64,000 nt of DNA. It comes from Bacteroidota bacterium (GTDB lineage Bacteria > Bacteroidota > Bacteroidia > B-17B0 > Aurantibacillaceae). Position 1 is the first letter of the stretch. Every line of letters begins with the position of its first letter. Shown piece by piece: positions 27,900 to 37,489 of this stretch. Under the pieces are notes generated by a model, which searched no databases, was not told where the DNA came from, and saw nothing but the letters and a program-made list of their open reading frames with translations. The stretch covers positions 89,357 through 153,356 of the forward strand of contig JADJFB010000016.1 of the NCBI GenBank assembly GCA_016708845.1, given 5' to 3'. A program made the position numbers and the translations under genes.

Positions 27900-29495
27900 C
27901 TATTTTTTTGTTGACAGATAATTTTCAAATGTATTTAAATCCATCGCATTTAAACAGTTATCTTTTGTTAAAAGCCCTTTACGAGCCACATAAGCTCCAT
28001 AACGCATATCATGGTAGCCCTTTAATTGATGAGCATCTGGATTAATAGAAATCATCACGCCTTTTTCTAAACAATAAGGTATCCAACGCCAATCAATATC
28101 TAAACGATAAGGATGTGCGTTTAATTCAATTACTACTTTATTGGCTGCGCACGCATCAATTATTTTTTTGTGATCAATAGGATAACCTGGTCTACCTAAT
28201 AGTAAACGCCCGGTTGGGTGACCTAAAATAGTAGTGTAAGGATTTTCAATGGCTTTTATTAAACGAGTCGTTGCTTTATCTTCGTCCATTTTTAAATTGG
28301 CATGAACTGAAGCAACAATGAAGTCAAATGTTTTTAAGATATCTTCTTCATAATCTAAATCTCCGTTTCCTAAAATATCACTTTCAATTCCTTTAAATAT
28401 TTTAAATGGAAATAATTGTTTGTTGAGTTTTTCTATTTCTTGTTGTTGTAACAAAACCGTTTCTACTTTTAATCCACCGGCATAACTTGCAGTTTTTGAG
28501 TGATCACATATTCCTAAATACTGATAACCTAATTGTTTGCAATACACAGCCATTTCTTCTAAGGTGTTCATTCCATCACTATAAGTAGAGTGATTGTGTA
28601 AAATGCCTTTTAAGTCGCTAAGTTCAACTAATTTAGGTAGCTGATTATTTTTTGCTTTTTCTAATTCAAATAATCCTTCACGCAACTCAGGTTCGCAGTA
28701 TTGAATACTTAAATTTGAATAAATAGATTCTTCGTTATCGTATTTTTTGGTGGCTAATGCTTTAAAGTTAATGCCTTCTAAATGTTCTTTAGTTGAAGAG
28801 GTTTCTACTAGCTTTCTGTAAAATACATTTGAGTTACATTGTATAAAATTTAGCGGAATAGTTTCAGAAATAAATTCATCTAAATCAACACTTTCATCTC
28901 CAACCAAAATATCTATTTCTTCAATGACTTCGCAATGGCGATACATGGCGCCTGTAAAGCTCACAAAATCGGTTTGTTGTTTAATAGCATCAATAATTGG
29001 CTGTCCAATTTTTTCGGCATAAGCAAAATGAAACCAGCCAGTGTTTTTAATTTTAAATTCAATGTTTTGAATAATGGTATTTTGGGTTTTTGCTCCAAAT
29101 CCTTTTAATTCTAGTAATCGGTTTTCGTGACAAGCATATAGCAAATCAGTAACACTTTCTAATTCTAACTCTTGCCATAACTGACGCACTTTTTTTGGTC
29201 CCAATCCTTTAATGCCCAACATCTCTATTACTCCAGCAGGAGTTTTAGATATTAAGTCTTGCAATTCTTTACTGGTGCCAGTAGTATTAAATTCAATAAT
29301 TTTTTCAGCTAAACTTTTGCCAATGCCTTCTAATTGTGTTAGTTCTTCAACAGTTGGCGCACTTAAATCAATGCGAGTTTTACTTAATTTGTAAGCCGCA
29401 CTATTAATTGATTTTATTTTAAATGGATTTTCATCATGCAGCTCCATTAATTTGGCGGTGATTTCTAAAGCGTCTGCTATATCTTCGGTTGTCAT
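27900..29495 (-). CDS. PolX-like protein with PHP phosphoesterase; polymerase core degenerate
   Basis: 531 residues. N-terminal 8-kDa helix-hairpin-helix region (LEGIGKSLAEKI and IKGLGPKKVRQLW) is as in family X DNA polymerases. The nucleotidyltransferase segment is reduced: TGAMYRHCEVIEEIDILVGD (181-200) stands where PolX has GSxRRGKExxGDIDIL, so the Arg pair and the first catalytic Asp are changed. The C-terminal PHP domain (from about 297) is intact with LHNHSTYSDGMN, ICDHSKT, GIESDIL, VASVHANLK, LGHPTGR and NPDAHQL. It probably acts as a DNA-associated phosphoesterase or exonuclease rather than a polymerase. Confidence 0.88.
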   Translation of the reverse strand: MTTEDIADALEITAKLMELHDENPFKIKSINSAAYKLSKTRIDLSAPTVEELTQLEGIGKSLAEKIIEFNTTGTSKELQDLISKTPAGVIEMLGIKGLGPKKVRQLWQELELESVTDLLYACHENRLLELKGFGAKTQNTIIQNIEFKIKNTGWFHFAYAEKIGQPIIDAIKQQTDFVSFTGAMYRHCEVIEEIDILVGDESVDLDEFISETIPLNFIQCNSNVFYRKLVETSSTKEHLEGINFKALATKKYDNEESIYSNLSIQYCEPELREGLFELEKAKNNQLPKLVELSDLKGILHNHSTYSDGMNTLEEMAVYCKQLGYQYLGICDHSKTASYAGGLKVETVLLQQQEIEKLNKQLFPFKIFKGIESDILGNGDLDYEEDILKTFDFIVASVHANLKMDEDKATTRLIKAIENPYTTILGHPTGRLLLGRPGYPIDHKKIIDACAANKVVIELNAHPYRLDIDWRWIPYCLEKGVMISINPDAHQLKGYHDMRYGAYVARKGLLTKDNCLNAMDLNTFENYLSTKK

Positions 29496-29573
29496 GATAC
29501 GTGATTTTATTTGTTTTTAATTGGCATATCGAATACGCCATGGTCTTATTAATTAAAATGGCGCATGGCTATT

Positions 29574-30242
29574 TCATAAATACAATTCAGCAAATTTTAA
29601 ATCGTAAGGATTAGTGATTTTTATATTTTCAAAATTTCCTTCTACTAAATGAATGGTTTCATCCATACCTTCTAATACAGTTGCATCGTCTGTGAAAAAC
29701 GGAGAGTAATCTTGTTCAAAGGCTTCTTTAATTTTTGATACTAAAAAACATTGAGGTGTTTGTACAATTTTATAATCATCGCGACTAACCGCTTTATTGA
29801 TGCCGTTGGTTACCATTCTCAAACTTTCGTTAATAGGTGAAATAGGAATAGCATTTCCTTTTTGAGCAGCTGTTTCAAAACAACGTTTAATGGTTTCTAC
29901 ACTTACAAAAGGTCTTGCAGCATCATGAATTCCAACAACATCATTTTTATTGGTAATTGTATTCAATCCATTTTTTACAGAATGAAAACGGGTTTCTCCT
30001 CCAACAACAATTTGAATGTTTTTATCAGGAAAATATTCAGCTAACATAAAATTAGCATCAGTCATATAATCTTTATGAACACAAACAATCACGTTGATGA
30101 ATTCATCAAACTCTATAAATTTTTCGATGGTATGAATTAGAATTGGCTTTCCTTTTATTTCAATAAATTGTTTTGGAACGGTTGATTGCATTCTGGAGCC
30201 TGTTCCGCCTGCAACGATGATAACGTTATATTGTGAATTCAT
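29574..30242 (-). CDS. ispD: 2-C-methyl-D-erythritol 4-phosphate cytidylyltransferase
   Basis: Second-to-third step of the MEP isoprenoid route: MEP + CTP to CDP-ME. Motifs: IIVAGGTGSRM, PKQFIEIKGKP, IHDAARPFV, VQTPQCF, and TDDATVLE near the end. ATG 30242 (MNSQYNVIIVAGG) fits the family; an earlier ATG (30266) lies inside the preceding gene. Only one base separates it from the upstream regulator gene. 222 residues. Confidence 0.94.
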   Translation of the reverse strand: MNSQYNVIIVAGGTGSRMQSTVPKQFIEIKGKPILIHTIEKFIEFDEFINVIVCVHKDYMTDANFMLAEYFPDKNIQIVVGGETRFHSVKNGLNTITNKNDVVGIHDAARPFVSVETIKRCFETAAQKGNAIPISPINESLRMVTNGINKAVSRDDYKIVQTPQCFLVSKIKEAFEQDYSPFFTDDATVLEGMDETIHLVEGNFENIKITNPYDLKFAELYL

Positions 30243-30243
30243 G

Positions 30244-31209
30244 TTAATAGTTTTTAATACGTTCAATACAATTATCTATCGCTTTGTATGCTTTACTAAA
30301 GAACTGAAAGCGTTGTTTCTCTGCAATGCTACTAATTAAGGTCGATTTTTTAATAAGGTTTTTCATCCAATGTTCAATCTCTTCACAAAATTGATTATTA
30401 CTTGTGGTTAACGAATTCATAGTATTGAAAGAGATATATGAAATAGCAGACCCAGCAACGGTAACATGAATGCAGTTTGTTCCAATAACTAAATCGCTAT
30501 TATATAAATTAAAAGAACAGTTTTTTGTTTTATTTTCCTCTTCAGCATATTGATTAATTGCTTGAGCCATTTTTTTTAATTCTTGTAAAACTAAAATAGC
30601 GTCTTCTTTTTCTTTAAAGGCTCCCGATTCAAAATAATATTCTATTTGTTTAATAGTTGTGGTGATGGTTTCATCGGTCCAAATTTCGGTACTAGGAATT
30701 TTTAGGTAAGTTTTATGAATTTTATCTGTTATTTCTAATTGCTTTTCAGAAATCACCTCCCAATCAAATTTTTTGGTTTGATAAGCTGGTATATTTAAAA
30801 CAGAACGTTGCCAGTAAAATAATTTAAAAGCGGCTAATTCTTTTGAGAAGAAAGAATGAAAAATAGGAATCTCCTCTGCCGCATAGATAATTTTTGCATC
30901 TTCTGATTTTTGCAAACGCTCTAATTGCATTAGTAATCCAGTTAAGTAATTATCAAAGTTTTCTTCAGAGTCGGTTAACTTAATATAATTACAAGTTACT
31001 GAATCGCCTTTGTTTGATAAAACCGAATCTATGGATATGCGGTAATGCTTACATATTTTATAAGTTTCATCTAAACTTAATTCGGTTTCGTTACGCAAAC
31101 GGCGGTAAGCGCTATCGTTACTTATTTTTAATAAATCGGCAATATCATCAACCAGCGACACATTTGCTGGAACAACCTGTTTTAAGTGTTTAATAAACAC
31201 TTCTTGCAT
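30244..31209 (-). CDS. Helix-turn-helix transcriptional regulator of unknown ligand
   Basis: 321 residues. N-terminal helix-turn-helix around residues 18-60: DIADLLKISNDSAYRRLRNE is a typical HTH, with ELSLDETYKICKHYRISIDS after it. The remainder is a long helical domain rich in Lys, Glu and Ile with no known ligand site that I can name; similar proteins are common in Bacteroidota. It ends one base before ispD, which suggests co-transcription, though regulation of ispD by it would be unusual. Confidence 0.75.
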   Translation of the reverse strand: MQEVFIKHLKQVVPANVSLVDDIADLLKISNDSAYRRLRNETELSLDETYKICKHYRISIDSVLSNKGDSVTCNYIKLTDSEENFDNYLTGLLMQLERLQKSEDAKIIYAAEEIPIFHSFFSKELAAFKLFYWQRSVLNIPAYQTKKFDWEVISEKQLEITDKIHKTYLKIPSTEIWTDETITTTIKQIEYYFESGAFKEKEDAILVLQELKKMAQAINQYAEEENKTKNCSFNLYNSDLVIGTNCIHVTVAGSAISYISFNTMNSLTTSNNQFCEEIEHWMKNLIKKSTLISSIAEKQRFQFFSKAYKAIDNCIERIKNY

Positions 31210-31467
31210 TTCAAAAGATGTATCTGATGCGGTTTTTTAGCAGCCATAATGTTGTATTATATACTAATAAAGATATTAAGTATTTGCGAAAAATGCAAAT
31301 CTCAATCTTGGATTATGAAATTTTGCAAATAAATCAAATTTTGGAGCTTTTAAAGCTTCCCATTTTACTGTTTTCTGCAATTAAGCAGCGCCATGGTCTG
31401 TAAAGCCGTTTCAATAGCGCTTGGCATCCACCTAATTTTGACCTATAAATTATTAATCAAAATCAAC
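31210..31467. other. Divergent intergenic region, no gene
   Basis: 258 bp between the regulator (minus) and the lipoprotein-like gene (plus). It is AT-rich, with no TAnnTTTG box close to either start that I can support and no stable hairpin. A plus-strand frame from 31218 to 31403 shows no coding character. Confidence 0.5.
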
Positions 31468-32265
31468 ATGGAAGCTTTAAATACTATCGAAAAAATTACT
31501 CTATTGGTTAGTACAAGTATTGTTTGTTTAGCTAACCTTTTTGTATTAATTGAAAGAACAAAAAAATCAGAAAAACATGCATTTCATACAATTATTCAAA
31601 AACTATTAGGGTTAAAAAATACATTTTTTATTTTCTGTTTAATTGTTATCACGAGTTCATGTTCGAGTGGTAAATTTTTGAATAGAAAATATACTATGGG
31701 AAGATTTACTGAAAATGTAAAATCATTAAAACATAATACGATTTATGTGGATACAACAAAAAGCTATGCCTATGTATCTAATCGAATAGAATTGAAAAAA
31801 TCATCGATTAGTTTAAATAACATTCCTGATAAAGAAATTATTAATCAAAAAGTTGAATCGATTATTAAAAAGGATAGCATTATTATCATTAGAAAACCCG
31901 GACGAGATAAAAAAACAGTTATTAAAAATGGATTGAAAAATGATACAATTTACATGAATAAAAATCTACAAGTGATCCCAAAAAATAAATCTTCGTTTAA
32001 AGTCAAAGATCCTGTAGTTGTTAAAGAAAATGAATTGAAAATAATTAAAAGTATGTCAAAGTTGTGCTTATGGTTTTCAGTAATTCCTTTTTGCGGTATT
32101 ATTTTTTCAAGAATAACATTGAAGAAGATTAAAAATTACAAGAAGAAGTTTCCTCAAGAAAACACCAAAGTTTATAGCCGAAGAGTAAACTTAGCAATAG
32201 CTATATCCATAATCACATTACTTATAGGTATTTCTCTTATCTTATATGGTGTCTTCTATATATGA
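31468..32265 (+). CDS. Membrane protein with internal lipobox, unknown function
   Basis: Start at ATG 31468 (MEALNTIEKITLL); a start at 31393 is possible but the first 25 residues look random. There is one membrane segment near the N-terminus (LLVSTSIVCLANLFVLI), and another, FFIFCLIVITSSCSSGKFL, that looks exactly like a lipoprotein signal with lipobox, but it lies about 48 residues in. The C-terminus has two helices (LWFSVIPFCGIIFSRI and AIAISIITLLIGISLIL). KFLNRKYTMGRFTENVKSLK is the mature start seen in Bacteroidota lipoproteins. A fused or mis-started gene is possible, since no ATG, GTG or TTG stands before the lipobox. Confidence 0.65.
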   Translation: MEALNTIEKITLLVSTSIVCLANLFVLIERTKKSEKHAFHTIIQKLLGLKNTFFIFCLIVITSSCSSGKFLNRKYTMGRFTENVKSLKHNTIYVDTTKSYAYVSNRIELKKSSISLNNIPDKEIINQKVESIIKKDSIIIIRKPGRDKKTVIKNGLKNDTIYMNKNLQVIPKNKSSFKVKDPVVVKENELKIIKSMSKLCLWFSVIPFCGIIFSRITLKKIKNYKKKFPQENTKVYSRRVNLAIAISIITLLIGISLILYGVFYI

Positions 32266-32327
32266 GCACAACTATGACAGCTATTTACTAATAACGCATT
32301 AACATTTACCATAAAATTAAACAACCC

Positions 32328-32495
32328 ATGAAACCAAAAACTCTAAAAAAAGCAATTCACATCGCACTATTTTGCCTGATGTTAATAGCAACCGTTATTA
32401 TTACCAATAGCACTGTAAAAAATATTAAACAGTTGTATGGTTCCGAAAAAGCTAACTACACAGCTATGACATGTTTTTCGGACTTAATTTATTAA
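32328..32495 (+). CDS. Small single-pass membrane protein (55 residues)
   Basis: MKPKTLKKAIHIALFCLML then IATVIITNSTVKN: a basic start followed by one membrane helix and a short polar tail. It sits between two plus-strand genes with gaps of 62 and 19 bp. Reading frame and composition are plausible for a real small membrane protein, but I know of no family, and such short frames arise by chance. Confidence 0.35.
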   Translation: MKPKTLKKAIHIALFCLMLIATVIITNSTVKNIKQLYGSEKANYTAMTCFSDLIY

Positions 32496-32514
32496 TCACT
32501 AAAAAAATAGTACT

Positions 32515-33645
32515 ATGAAAACAACTTTTAAATCAATCGTTTTATTTGGAGCAGCCTGTTTGTATATAAATTCAAGTGTAGCTCAAGATGTGAAAAAAGA
32601 AAAACAAACCTTAACTATTTTGTCTATTGATATAAATGGTTTAAAAAGTGATCCACAGCAAATGGGTAACTTGGTAAGAACAGAATTGGAAAAGCTCGAC
32701 ACCTTTGAAGTCATGGACAGATATGACGTGGCCTATATGGTCGAAAAAAATAAACTAAGCATTAATAACTGTTACGGTAAATTATGTTTAACCGAAATTG
32801 GGGAAACGATTCATGCTGACAAAATGTTGAGTGGTAGTATTGAGTTATATCCAAAATCAATTATTTACACCTTACGTTTAATTGATGTAAAAACGAAATC
32901 TATTGAAAAGACAACGGTAATGGAGTTTTTAAATTTACCCGAAGAATTGCAAGCATTTACTAATGTAACAGTTCGCACCATGTTTAATAAATCGGTTGAT
33001 CAAAACTTGTTAGCAAAACTAACACAGCGTAATGGTTTTGATAACGCGTTAAATAATCCAAAAAAAGATCGACTAAGATTAGACGGGCCTCGATTAGGCT
33101 TTGTAACATTTACAGGAAATACAGCAAATATATTGCAAGCCGATAAATCGGTTGGTGGTTTTGAGGCCTTTCCCATGATGTTTCAATTTGGATATCAGTT
33201 CGAGAAACAATATTTGAATGAAGGAAAAGTACAAGCTTTGTTTGAGTTTGTGCCGATGATTACGGGTGTTGATCAAGGTTATTTTATTCTAGGGTTTTCT
33301 TTACTGCATGGTTTAAGAAGTAACATTAACGGTTGGGAATTTGCACTGGGGCCAACTATTAATTTATCGCCAAAATCTCGTGGTTATTATGATACAACGA
33401 ATACCTGGCGTAGAGAACAGGAATGGACAAATAATCCTGAAAATGAAGGCGTAAAAAATCCATTTACCGTAAAAGAACGATTAGATAGTAGAGGCGACTA
33501 TGCCATTCAAACCGGATTTGTATTAGCATTTGGTCGAACTTTTAAATCTGGGAAATTAAACTTGCCGGTAAACATATATGTTATTCCTAGTAAGGATGGA
33601 TTTAGAATAGGAGCTTCATTGGAGTTTAATGCGAAAAACAAATAA
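32515..33645 (+). CDS. CsgG-like N-terminal domain fused to a beta-barrel-like part
   Basis: 376 residues with a signal peptide (MKTTFKSIVLFGAACLYINSSVA). The first 160 residues resemble the CsgG-type fold: ELEKLDTFEVMDRYDVAYMV, CLTEIGETIHADKMLSGSIE and YTLRLIDVKTKSIE. The second half has barrel strands (PRLGFVTFTG, AFPMMFQFGYQFEK, IGASLEFNAKNK). It is probably an outer-membrane or outer-membrane-associated protein. No curli genes are nearby, so its role is open. First clear gene of a short envelope operon (32.5-34.7 kb). Confidence 0.7.
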   Translation: MKTTFKSIVLFGAACLYINSSVAQDVKKEKQTLTILSIDINGLKSDPQQMGNLVRTELEKLDTFEVMDRYDVAYMVEKNKLSINNCYGKLCLTEIGETIHADKMLSGSIELYPKSIIYTLRLIDVKTKSIEKTTVMEFLNLPEELQAFTNVTVRTMFNKSVDQNLLAKLTQRNGFDNALNNPKKDRLRLDGPRLGFVTFTGNTANILQADKSVGGFEAFPMMFQFGYQFEKQYLNEGKVQALFEFVPMITGVDQGYFILGFSLLHGLRSNINGWEFALGPTINLSPKSRGYYDTTNTWRREQEWTNNPENEGVKNPFTVKERLDSRGDYAIQTGFVLAFGRTFKSGKLNLPVNIYVIPSKDGFRIGASLEFNAKNK

Positions 33646-33654
33646 TTTCTGAAT

Positions 33655-34011
33655 ATGTTTTTTATTCTCAAACGACTGGTAATTATTGTTTTCTTGCTAG
33701 GAATACTAACTGCGTTTAATTCTTGTTTATATGTTGGCGCTTTAATAATGAGTATAGATCAAAAGACAACAGTGGGCGAATGGAAATCAGAAAAATACAA
33801 AACCCACATTCAAAAAAGATTAGGCTGGGCTGGCCCACCTTATTATAGGTGTAGAGTGAAAATCAAAACATTGGGCGGCATATATTACCGAACAATTATT
33901 AAAGAATCGTTTTCACGAGAAGCGTTTGTAACATGTATCATTAAATATCCTTTTCGTAAAGACACAATTGCTGTTGACGTGTGCAAAAAGACTACTGTTC
34001 TTATTAAATAA
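33655..34011 (+). CDS. Small putative lipoprotein
   Basis: 118 residues. N-terminal helix FFILKRLVIIVFLLGILTAFNSC ends in a lipobox-like FNSC. The rest is basic, with a WGWAGPPYY-like aromatic patch (KRLGWAGPPYYRCRV) and a cysteine pair. I do not recognise the family. It is nine bases behind the CsgG-like gene and 29 bases before the next start, so an operon is likely. Confidence 0.6.
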   Translation: MFFILKRLVIIVFLLGILTAFNSCLYVGALIMSIDQKTTVGEWKSEKYKTHIQKRLGWAGPPYYRCRVKIKTLGGIYYRTIIKESFSREAFVTCIIKYPFRKDTIAVDVCKKTTVLIK

Positions 34012-34039
34012 TACAATTTTTAAACTCTCTTTAAAAATC

Positions 34040-34651
34040 ATGAAAACAAAAATCTTACATAAAATCCCACATGCATTACTTTACTCGCGTTTAGTAGTTG
34101 CTATTTTAATTATTATAAGTTCATTCACAGCTGTTTCTCCTACAATTATTGTAGCGTTAAGTATTTATGCAATTTTAAGCGATGTGTTTGATGGAATTAT
34201 TGCTCGTCAATTAAAAATCTCAACTATTGAGATGAGACAATTGGATACAAAAATTGATACCGTGTTTTGGTTTAGTTGTTTATTTTATATCTGTATCACA
34301 CAATCTCATTTTTTAAAAATACATTTGCTTAAAATTTCTATCTTAGTTTTTTCTGAATTATTTATTATTGCCTTTGGTTTTTTGAAATTTGAAGAACGCA
34401 TTTCTTATCATACTATTTTTTCAAAATTTTGGGCATTGCTTCTTTTATGGTTTTTTATCGACTTAATTTTAAATAATGCAAGCCATTATAGTTTTATCAT
34501 CTCATTTTGGTATGGCATTTTTGTGCAAATGGAGATTTTGCTCATCGCTATTATTTTAAAAGACAACCAAACGGATGTTCCAGGCTTTTTAAAAGCCATT
34601 AAACTCAGAAAAGGCTTAAAAATTTCAAGAAATCGACTTTTTAATGGTTAA
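34040..34651 (+). CDS. CDP-alcohol phosphatidyltransferase family membrane protein
   Basis: 203 residues, polytopic. The signature D-x2-DG-x2-AR-x8-G-x3-D-x3-D is present as D48, D51-G52, A55-R56, D69 and D73 (SDVFDGIIAR ... QLDTKIDT), but the conserved Gly is M65. The family moves a phosphoalcohol to an alcohol substrate to make phospholipid head groups. Start at ATG 34040 (MKTKILHKIPHAL); the preceding ORF overlaps an earlier possible start. With the metal-binding Asps in place the enzyme is probably active, and its product is unknown. Confidence 0.75.
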   Translation: MKTKILHKIPHALLYSRLVVAILIIISSFTAVSPTIIVALSIYAILSDVFDGIIARQLKISTIEMRQLDTKIDTVFWFSCLFYICITQSHFLKIHLLKISILVFSELFIIAFGFLKFEERISYHTIFSKFWALLLLWFFIDLILNNASHYSFIISFWYGIFVQMEILLIAIILKDNQTDVPGFLKAIKLRKGLKISRNRLFNG

Positions 34652-34722
34652 AACTCCCTTAACTAACAAATTGCTGTTTACAAGTAGCTTCTATAAGTTA
34701 AAACTTAACGTTTTTTTTGATT

Positions 34723-34730
34723 TAGTTTTG
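34723..34730 (+). promoter_or_regulatory. Bacteroidota -7 promoter element
   Basis: TAGTTTTG matches TAnnTTTG, 49 bp before the ATG at 34780. The stretch around it is similar to 2971-2998 (tttagttttgttt, then tcga and a run of A). No clear -33 TTG. Confidence 0.35.
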
Positions 34731-34779
34731 TTTTTATCGAGAAAACAACTAATTTAATCGATTATTAAACGATAAATTT

Positions 34780-36054
34780 ATGAATAGAATTTCTACAAAA
34801 CTATCTTTTTTAGCGATTTGCTTAGTTGTTGCATCCTCTTATTTTGCCCAATTATCTGTTACAGCGCAAGCTGGCGGCCTAAAATTTTTAGGTGATGTTG
34901 GTCAAAAAAATAATGCTAACTTTTTCAGTGATATGCGTTTGGGCTATAACCTTGGTGTAGAGTATCGTATAGGTAAAGTTTTAGGGATTGGCATCGATGG
35001 AATGTATGGAAAACTAGCTGGTACTGATAATGACCAAAGTTCTCACTTAAATTTTCAGTCAACTGTAATGGGTGGTGGACTTAATTTATTTGCCTTTTTT
35101 GATAAGTTAGGGGAAAAGGAAAAAGATGTTTCTCCATATATTCATGCTGGTTTTGGTTATCTAATGTTTGATCCTTACGGAGATTTGAGAGATAAAAACG
35201 GAATCATTTATCAATATTGGAACGATGGCTCTATTCGTAATTTAACTGAATCTACTGCTAATGATCCCTTATCTGTTTCTCTGAAGAGAGATTATAAATA
35301 TGAAACTCAGTTAAAAGATTATATAGCAAATTATGCTCGTAACACTTTTTATATTCCTGTAGGTTTAGGGGCTAAATTTAAAATGGGATTCCGTGCAAGC
35401 TTAAGAGTTGGTGTAACTTACAATATTTGTTTGAGTGATTATATCGACAACTATAAAAAAGGTGGTAATGATAGTTGGGCTTCAGCAAATGTAGGACTTA
35501 ATATTAATTTTGGTAAAAAACCAAAAGATGCTTACAGTAATGTAGATTTTAAAGCAGTTGATAATTCGGATACAGATGGCGATGGCGTTAAAGACCTAGA
35601 TGATAAGTGTTTAGGAACTCCTAAAGGAGTAAAAGTAGATGGAAAAGGTTGTCCTGATGATAAAGATGATGATGGTGTATTTGATTACATGGATAAAGAA
35701 TTAACCTCTAAAAAAGGTGCAAAAGTAGATGGAAATGGTGTTACTATTGATGAGGAGGCACTAGCAAAACGTCAATTAGCTTGGGATAGTTTATCTAGCG
35801 AAAGAAGCGAAGGATTTAACAATGCACCTAGTTTATCTTATTTGAAGGAAATAGAAGAAAAAGCAAAACAAAATCAAGCGCAAACAGGTAAAACATCTAA
35901 AATACCAGCTGAGTTTGTTGAAGCAGACTATAATAAAGACGGTAATATTTCCGCCGCAGAAATTACAAAAACCATTGATGGGTTCTTTGAAGGAGAAAAC
36001 TCATTTAATGTTGAGAAGATAAATAAGCTCATCGACTATTTCTTTGAGCAGTAA
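34780..36054 (+). CDS. Outer-membrane barrel protein with TSP3 and EF-hand segments
   Basis: 424 residues. Signal peptide, then barrel (residues 25-250), then thrombospondin type 3 calcium repeats (DTDGDGVKDLDDKC, GCPDDKDDDGVFDYMDKE) and an EF-hand-like DYNKDGNISAAEI near the end, followed by a helical tail (IDGFFEGENSFNVEKINKLI). The barrel is a paralogue of the start of the gene at 37490: both have WxDGSIxN, a long LKRDY/LNRDY stretch and DYIDxx. It is first of a cluster of three. Confidence 0.75.
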   Translation: MNRISTKLSFLAICLVVASSYFAQLSVTAQAGGLKFLGDVGQKNNANFFSDMRLGYNLGVEYRIGKVLGIGIDGMYGKLAGTDNDQSSHLNFQSTVMGGGLNLFAFFDKLGEKEKDVSPYIHAGFGYLMFDPYGDLRDKNGIIYQYWNDGSIRNLTESTANDPLSVSLKRDYKYETQLKDYIANYARNTFYIPVGLGAKFKMGFRASLRVGVTYNICLSDYIDNYKKGGNDSWASANVGLNINFGKKPKDAYSNVDFKAVDNSDTDGDGVKDLDDKCLGTPKGVKVDGKGCPDDKDDDGVFDYMDKELTSKKGAKVDGNGVTIDEEALAKRQLAWDSLSSERSEGFNNAPSLSYLKEIEEKAKQNQAQTGKTSKIPAEFVEADYNKDGNISAAEITKTIDGFFEGENSFNVEKINKLIDYFFEQ

Positions 36055-36063
36055 ACTAAGCAT

Positions 36064-37453
36064 ATGATAAAACCACTTATTATTTTATTTAACACTGTAT
36101 CAGTATTTTTATTTAGTTTTTTCTTTGGCGATACCCCTGTAACTATTTCAGGTTCTTTTCCAAAAAATGCTAATGTAGCAACAGAATTTACAGCAGAAAT
36201 AAAATCAATAAAGGGAGCACTGGTGGTTTTGCAAAGCTTCAGTTAGAAGTACCTCAAGGATTTACCGTTAAAGAATTAGATAGTAAAACAGGAAATTTTT
36301 CTTTTGCAACTAACATTGCTAAAATCATTTGGACTTCCATGCCAAGCGATCAAGAGTTTACAGTAAAGTTTACTATTTCTGCTGATGCATCAGCAGCAGG
36401 TGCCAAAACGATTGCTTCTAAATTTTCTTATGTCAATAATAACAATAAAGAAGTTGTTGAAATGACTCCTGCTGAGATTATGATTGGCGATGGTTCAAAT
36501 ACTCCTGTGGCGACCTCTTCAACGCCGCCTGCAGAAACAACTTCATCAACAACTCCTCCAGTAACCGAAACAACTCCCGCAGCTACATCCTCAACACAGT
36601 CGTTCGATAATCCAACGGAACCAAACTCAAATATTGTTGCTGCACGAAATATTACTTCGGGTGCAAATGCAAACGAGTATAATGTTGAAGTGAAAATTAA
36701 AAAGGGTGGTGTTAAAGGATTTGCAAAATACCAAGAGGTTTTACCTGCAGGATATAATGCAAAAGGCGATAAACTAAACGGTAGTTCTTTTTCTGTATCT
36801 GATGGTAAACTAAAATTTGTTTGGGTATCATTACCTACAGATGAAGAATTAGTAGTGTCTTATGTTTTAGAAAAAACAGCTTCCGCGGCTTCAGATGCTA
36901 AACTGGATAACGGTGAATTCTCCTATTTAGAAAACGACCAAAGTAAAAAAGTGAAAATGCCAATTGATGTTCTTGGAAATTCTACTTCTGCAGCAGTTGC
37001 TAAAGTTACTGAACCAACTCCAACTCCAACAGTTGCTACCGAGCCAACACCTCAGCCTGTTGTTACCACTACAGAGCCAGTAAAAACAGAACCAACAACT
37101 ACAACAGAGCCTATAAAACAGAACCTGTAGCAACTACAGAACCGACGCAAACTGTAGCAAAAAAACAAGGAAATGTAGTTTACAACGTTCAAATCGGCGC
37201 ATTTACAAACGCAATACAGTCGGAAGTATTAGCGAGAAAATTTAATATTTCCGAAACAATTAAAAGTGAAATGGCTCAAGGCTATAATAAATTTATGGTT
37301 GGTAATTTTAATGAATATAAAGAAGCTCGTTCACACCGAGAAAATGTTAAACAAAAAGGTTGCAGTAGTGCTTTTGTAGTTGCTTATAATGGCGCTAAAA
37401 GAATTACAGTACAAGAAGCGTTAATGATTACAAGTCAAAAATGGTTTAAATAA
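36064..37453 (+). CDS. Secreted SPOR-domain protein with repeated beta modules, two frameshifts
   Basis: Signal-like start (MIKPLIILFNTVSVFLFSFF), then two related modules: GGxxGFAKLQLEVPQGFTVKE near 36220-36290 and GGVKGFAKYQEVLPAGYNAK near 36700. A Pro/Thr-rich linker (TEPTPTPTVATEPTPQP) is followed by a SPOR-like domain (VVYNVQIGAFTNA, KFMVGNFNEYKEARSHRENV). The frame breaks near 36216 (lost G) and 37107 (lost A in an A-run); the proteins read on cleanly after both. SPOR domains bind peptidoglycan with naked glycan strands. Nine bases behind the barrel gene and 36 before the next, so a co-transcribed unit. Confidence 0.75.
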
Positions 37454-37462
37454 AACCATTTT
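37437..37462 (+). terminator. Hairpin overlapping the SPOR gene stop codon
   Basis: AAAATGGTTT and AAACCATTTT pair around AAATA, so the stem includes the last codons and the stop of the SPOR gene. The T tail is short, so it may only reduce read-through to the next gene. Confidence 0.4.
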
Positions 37463-37489
37463 ATGTTTTTTGCGTATAAGTTCACATCA

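Noticed and set aside
31218..31403. 61-codon plus-strand frame before the lipoprotein-like gene.
   Set aside because: Low-complexity AT-rich sequence without start signals or recognisable domain.
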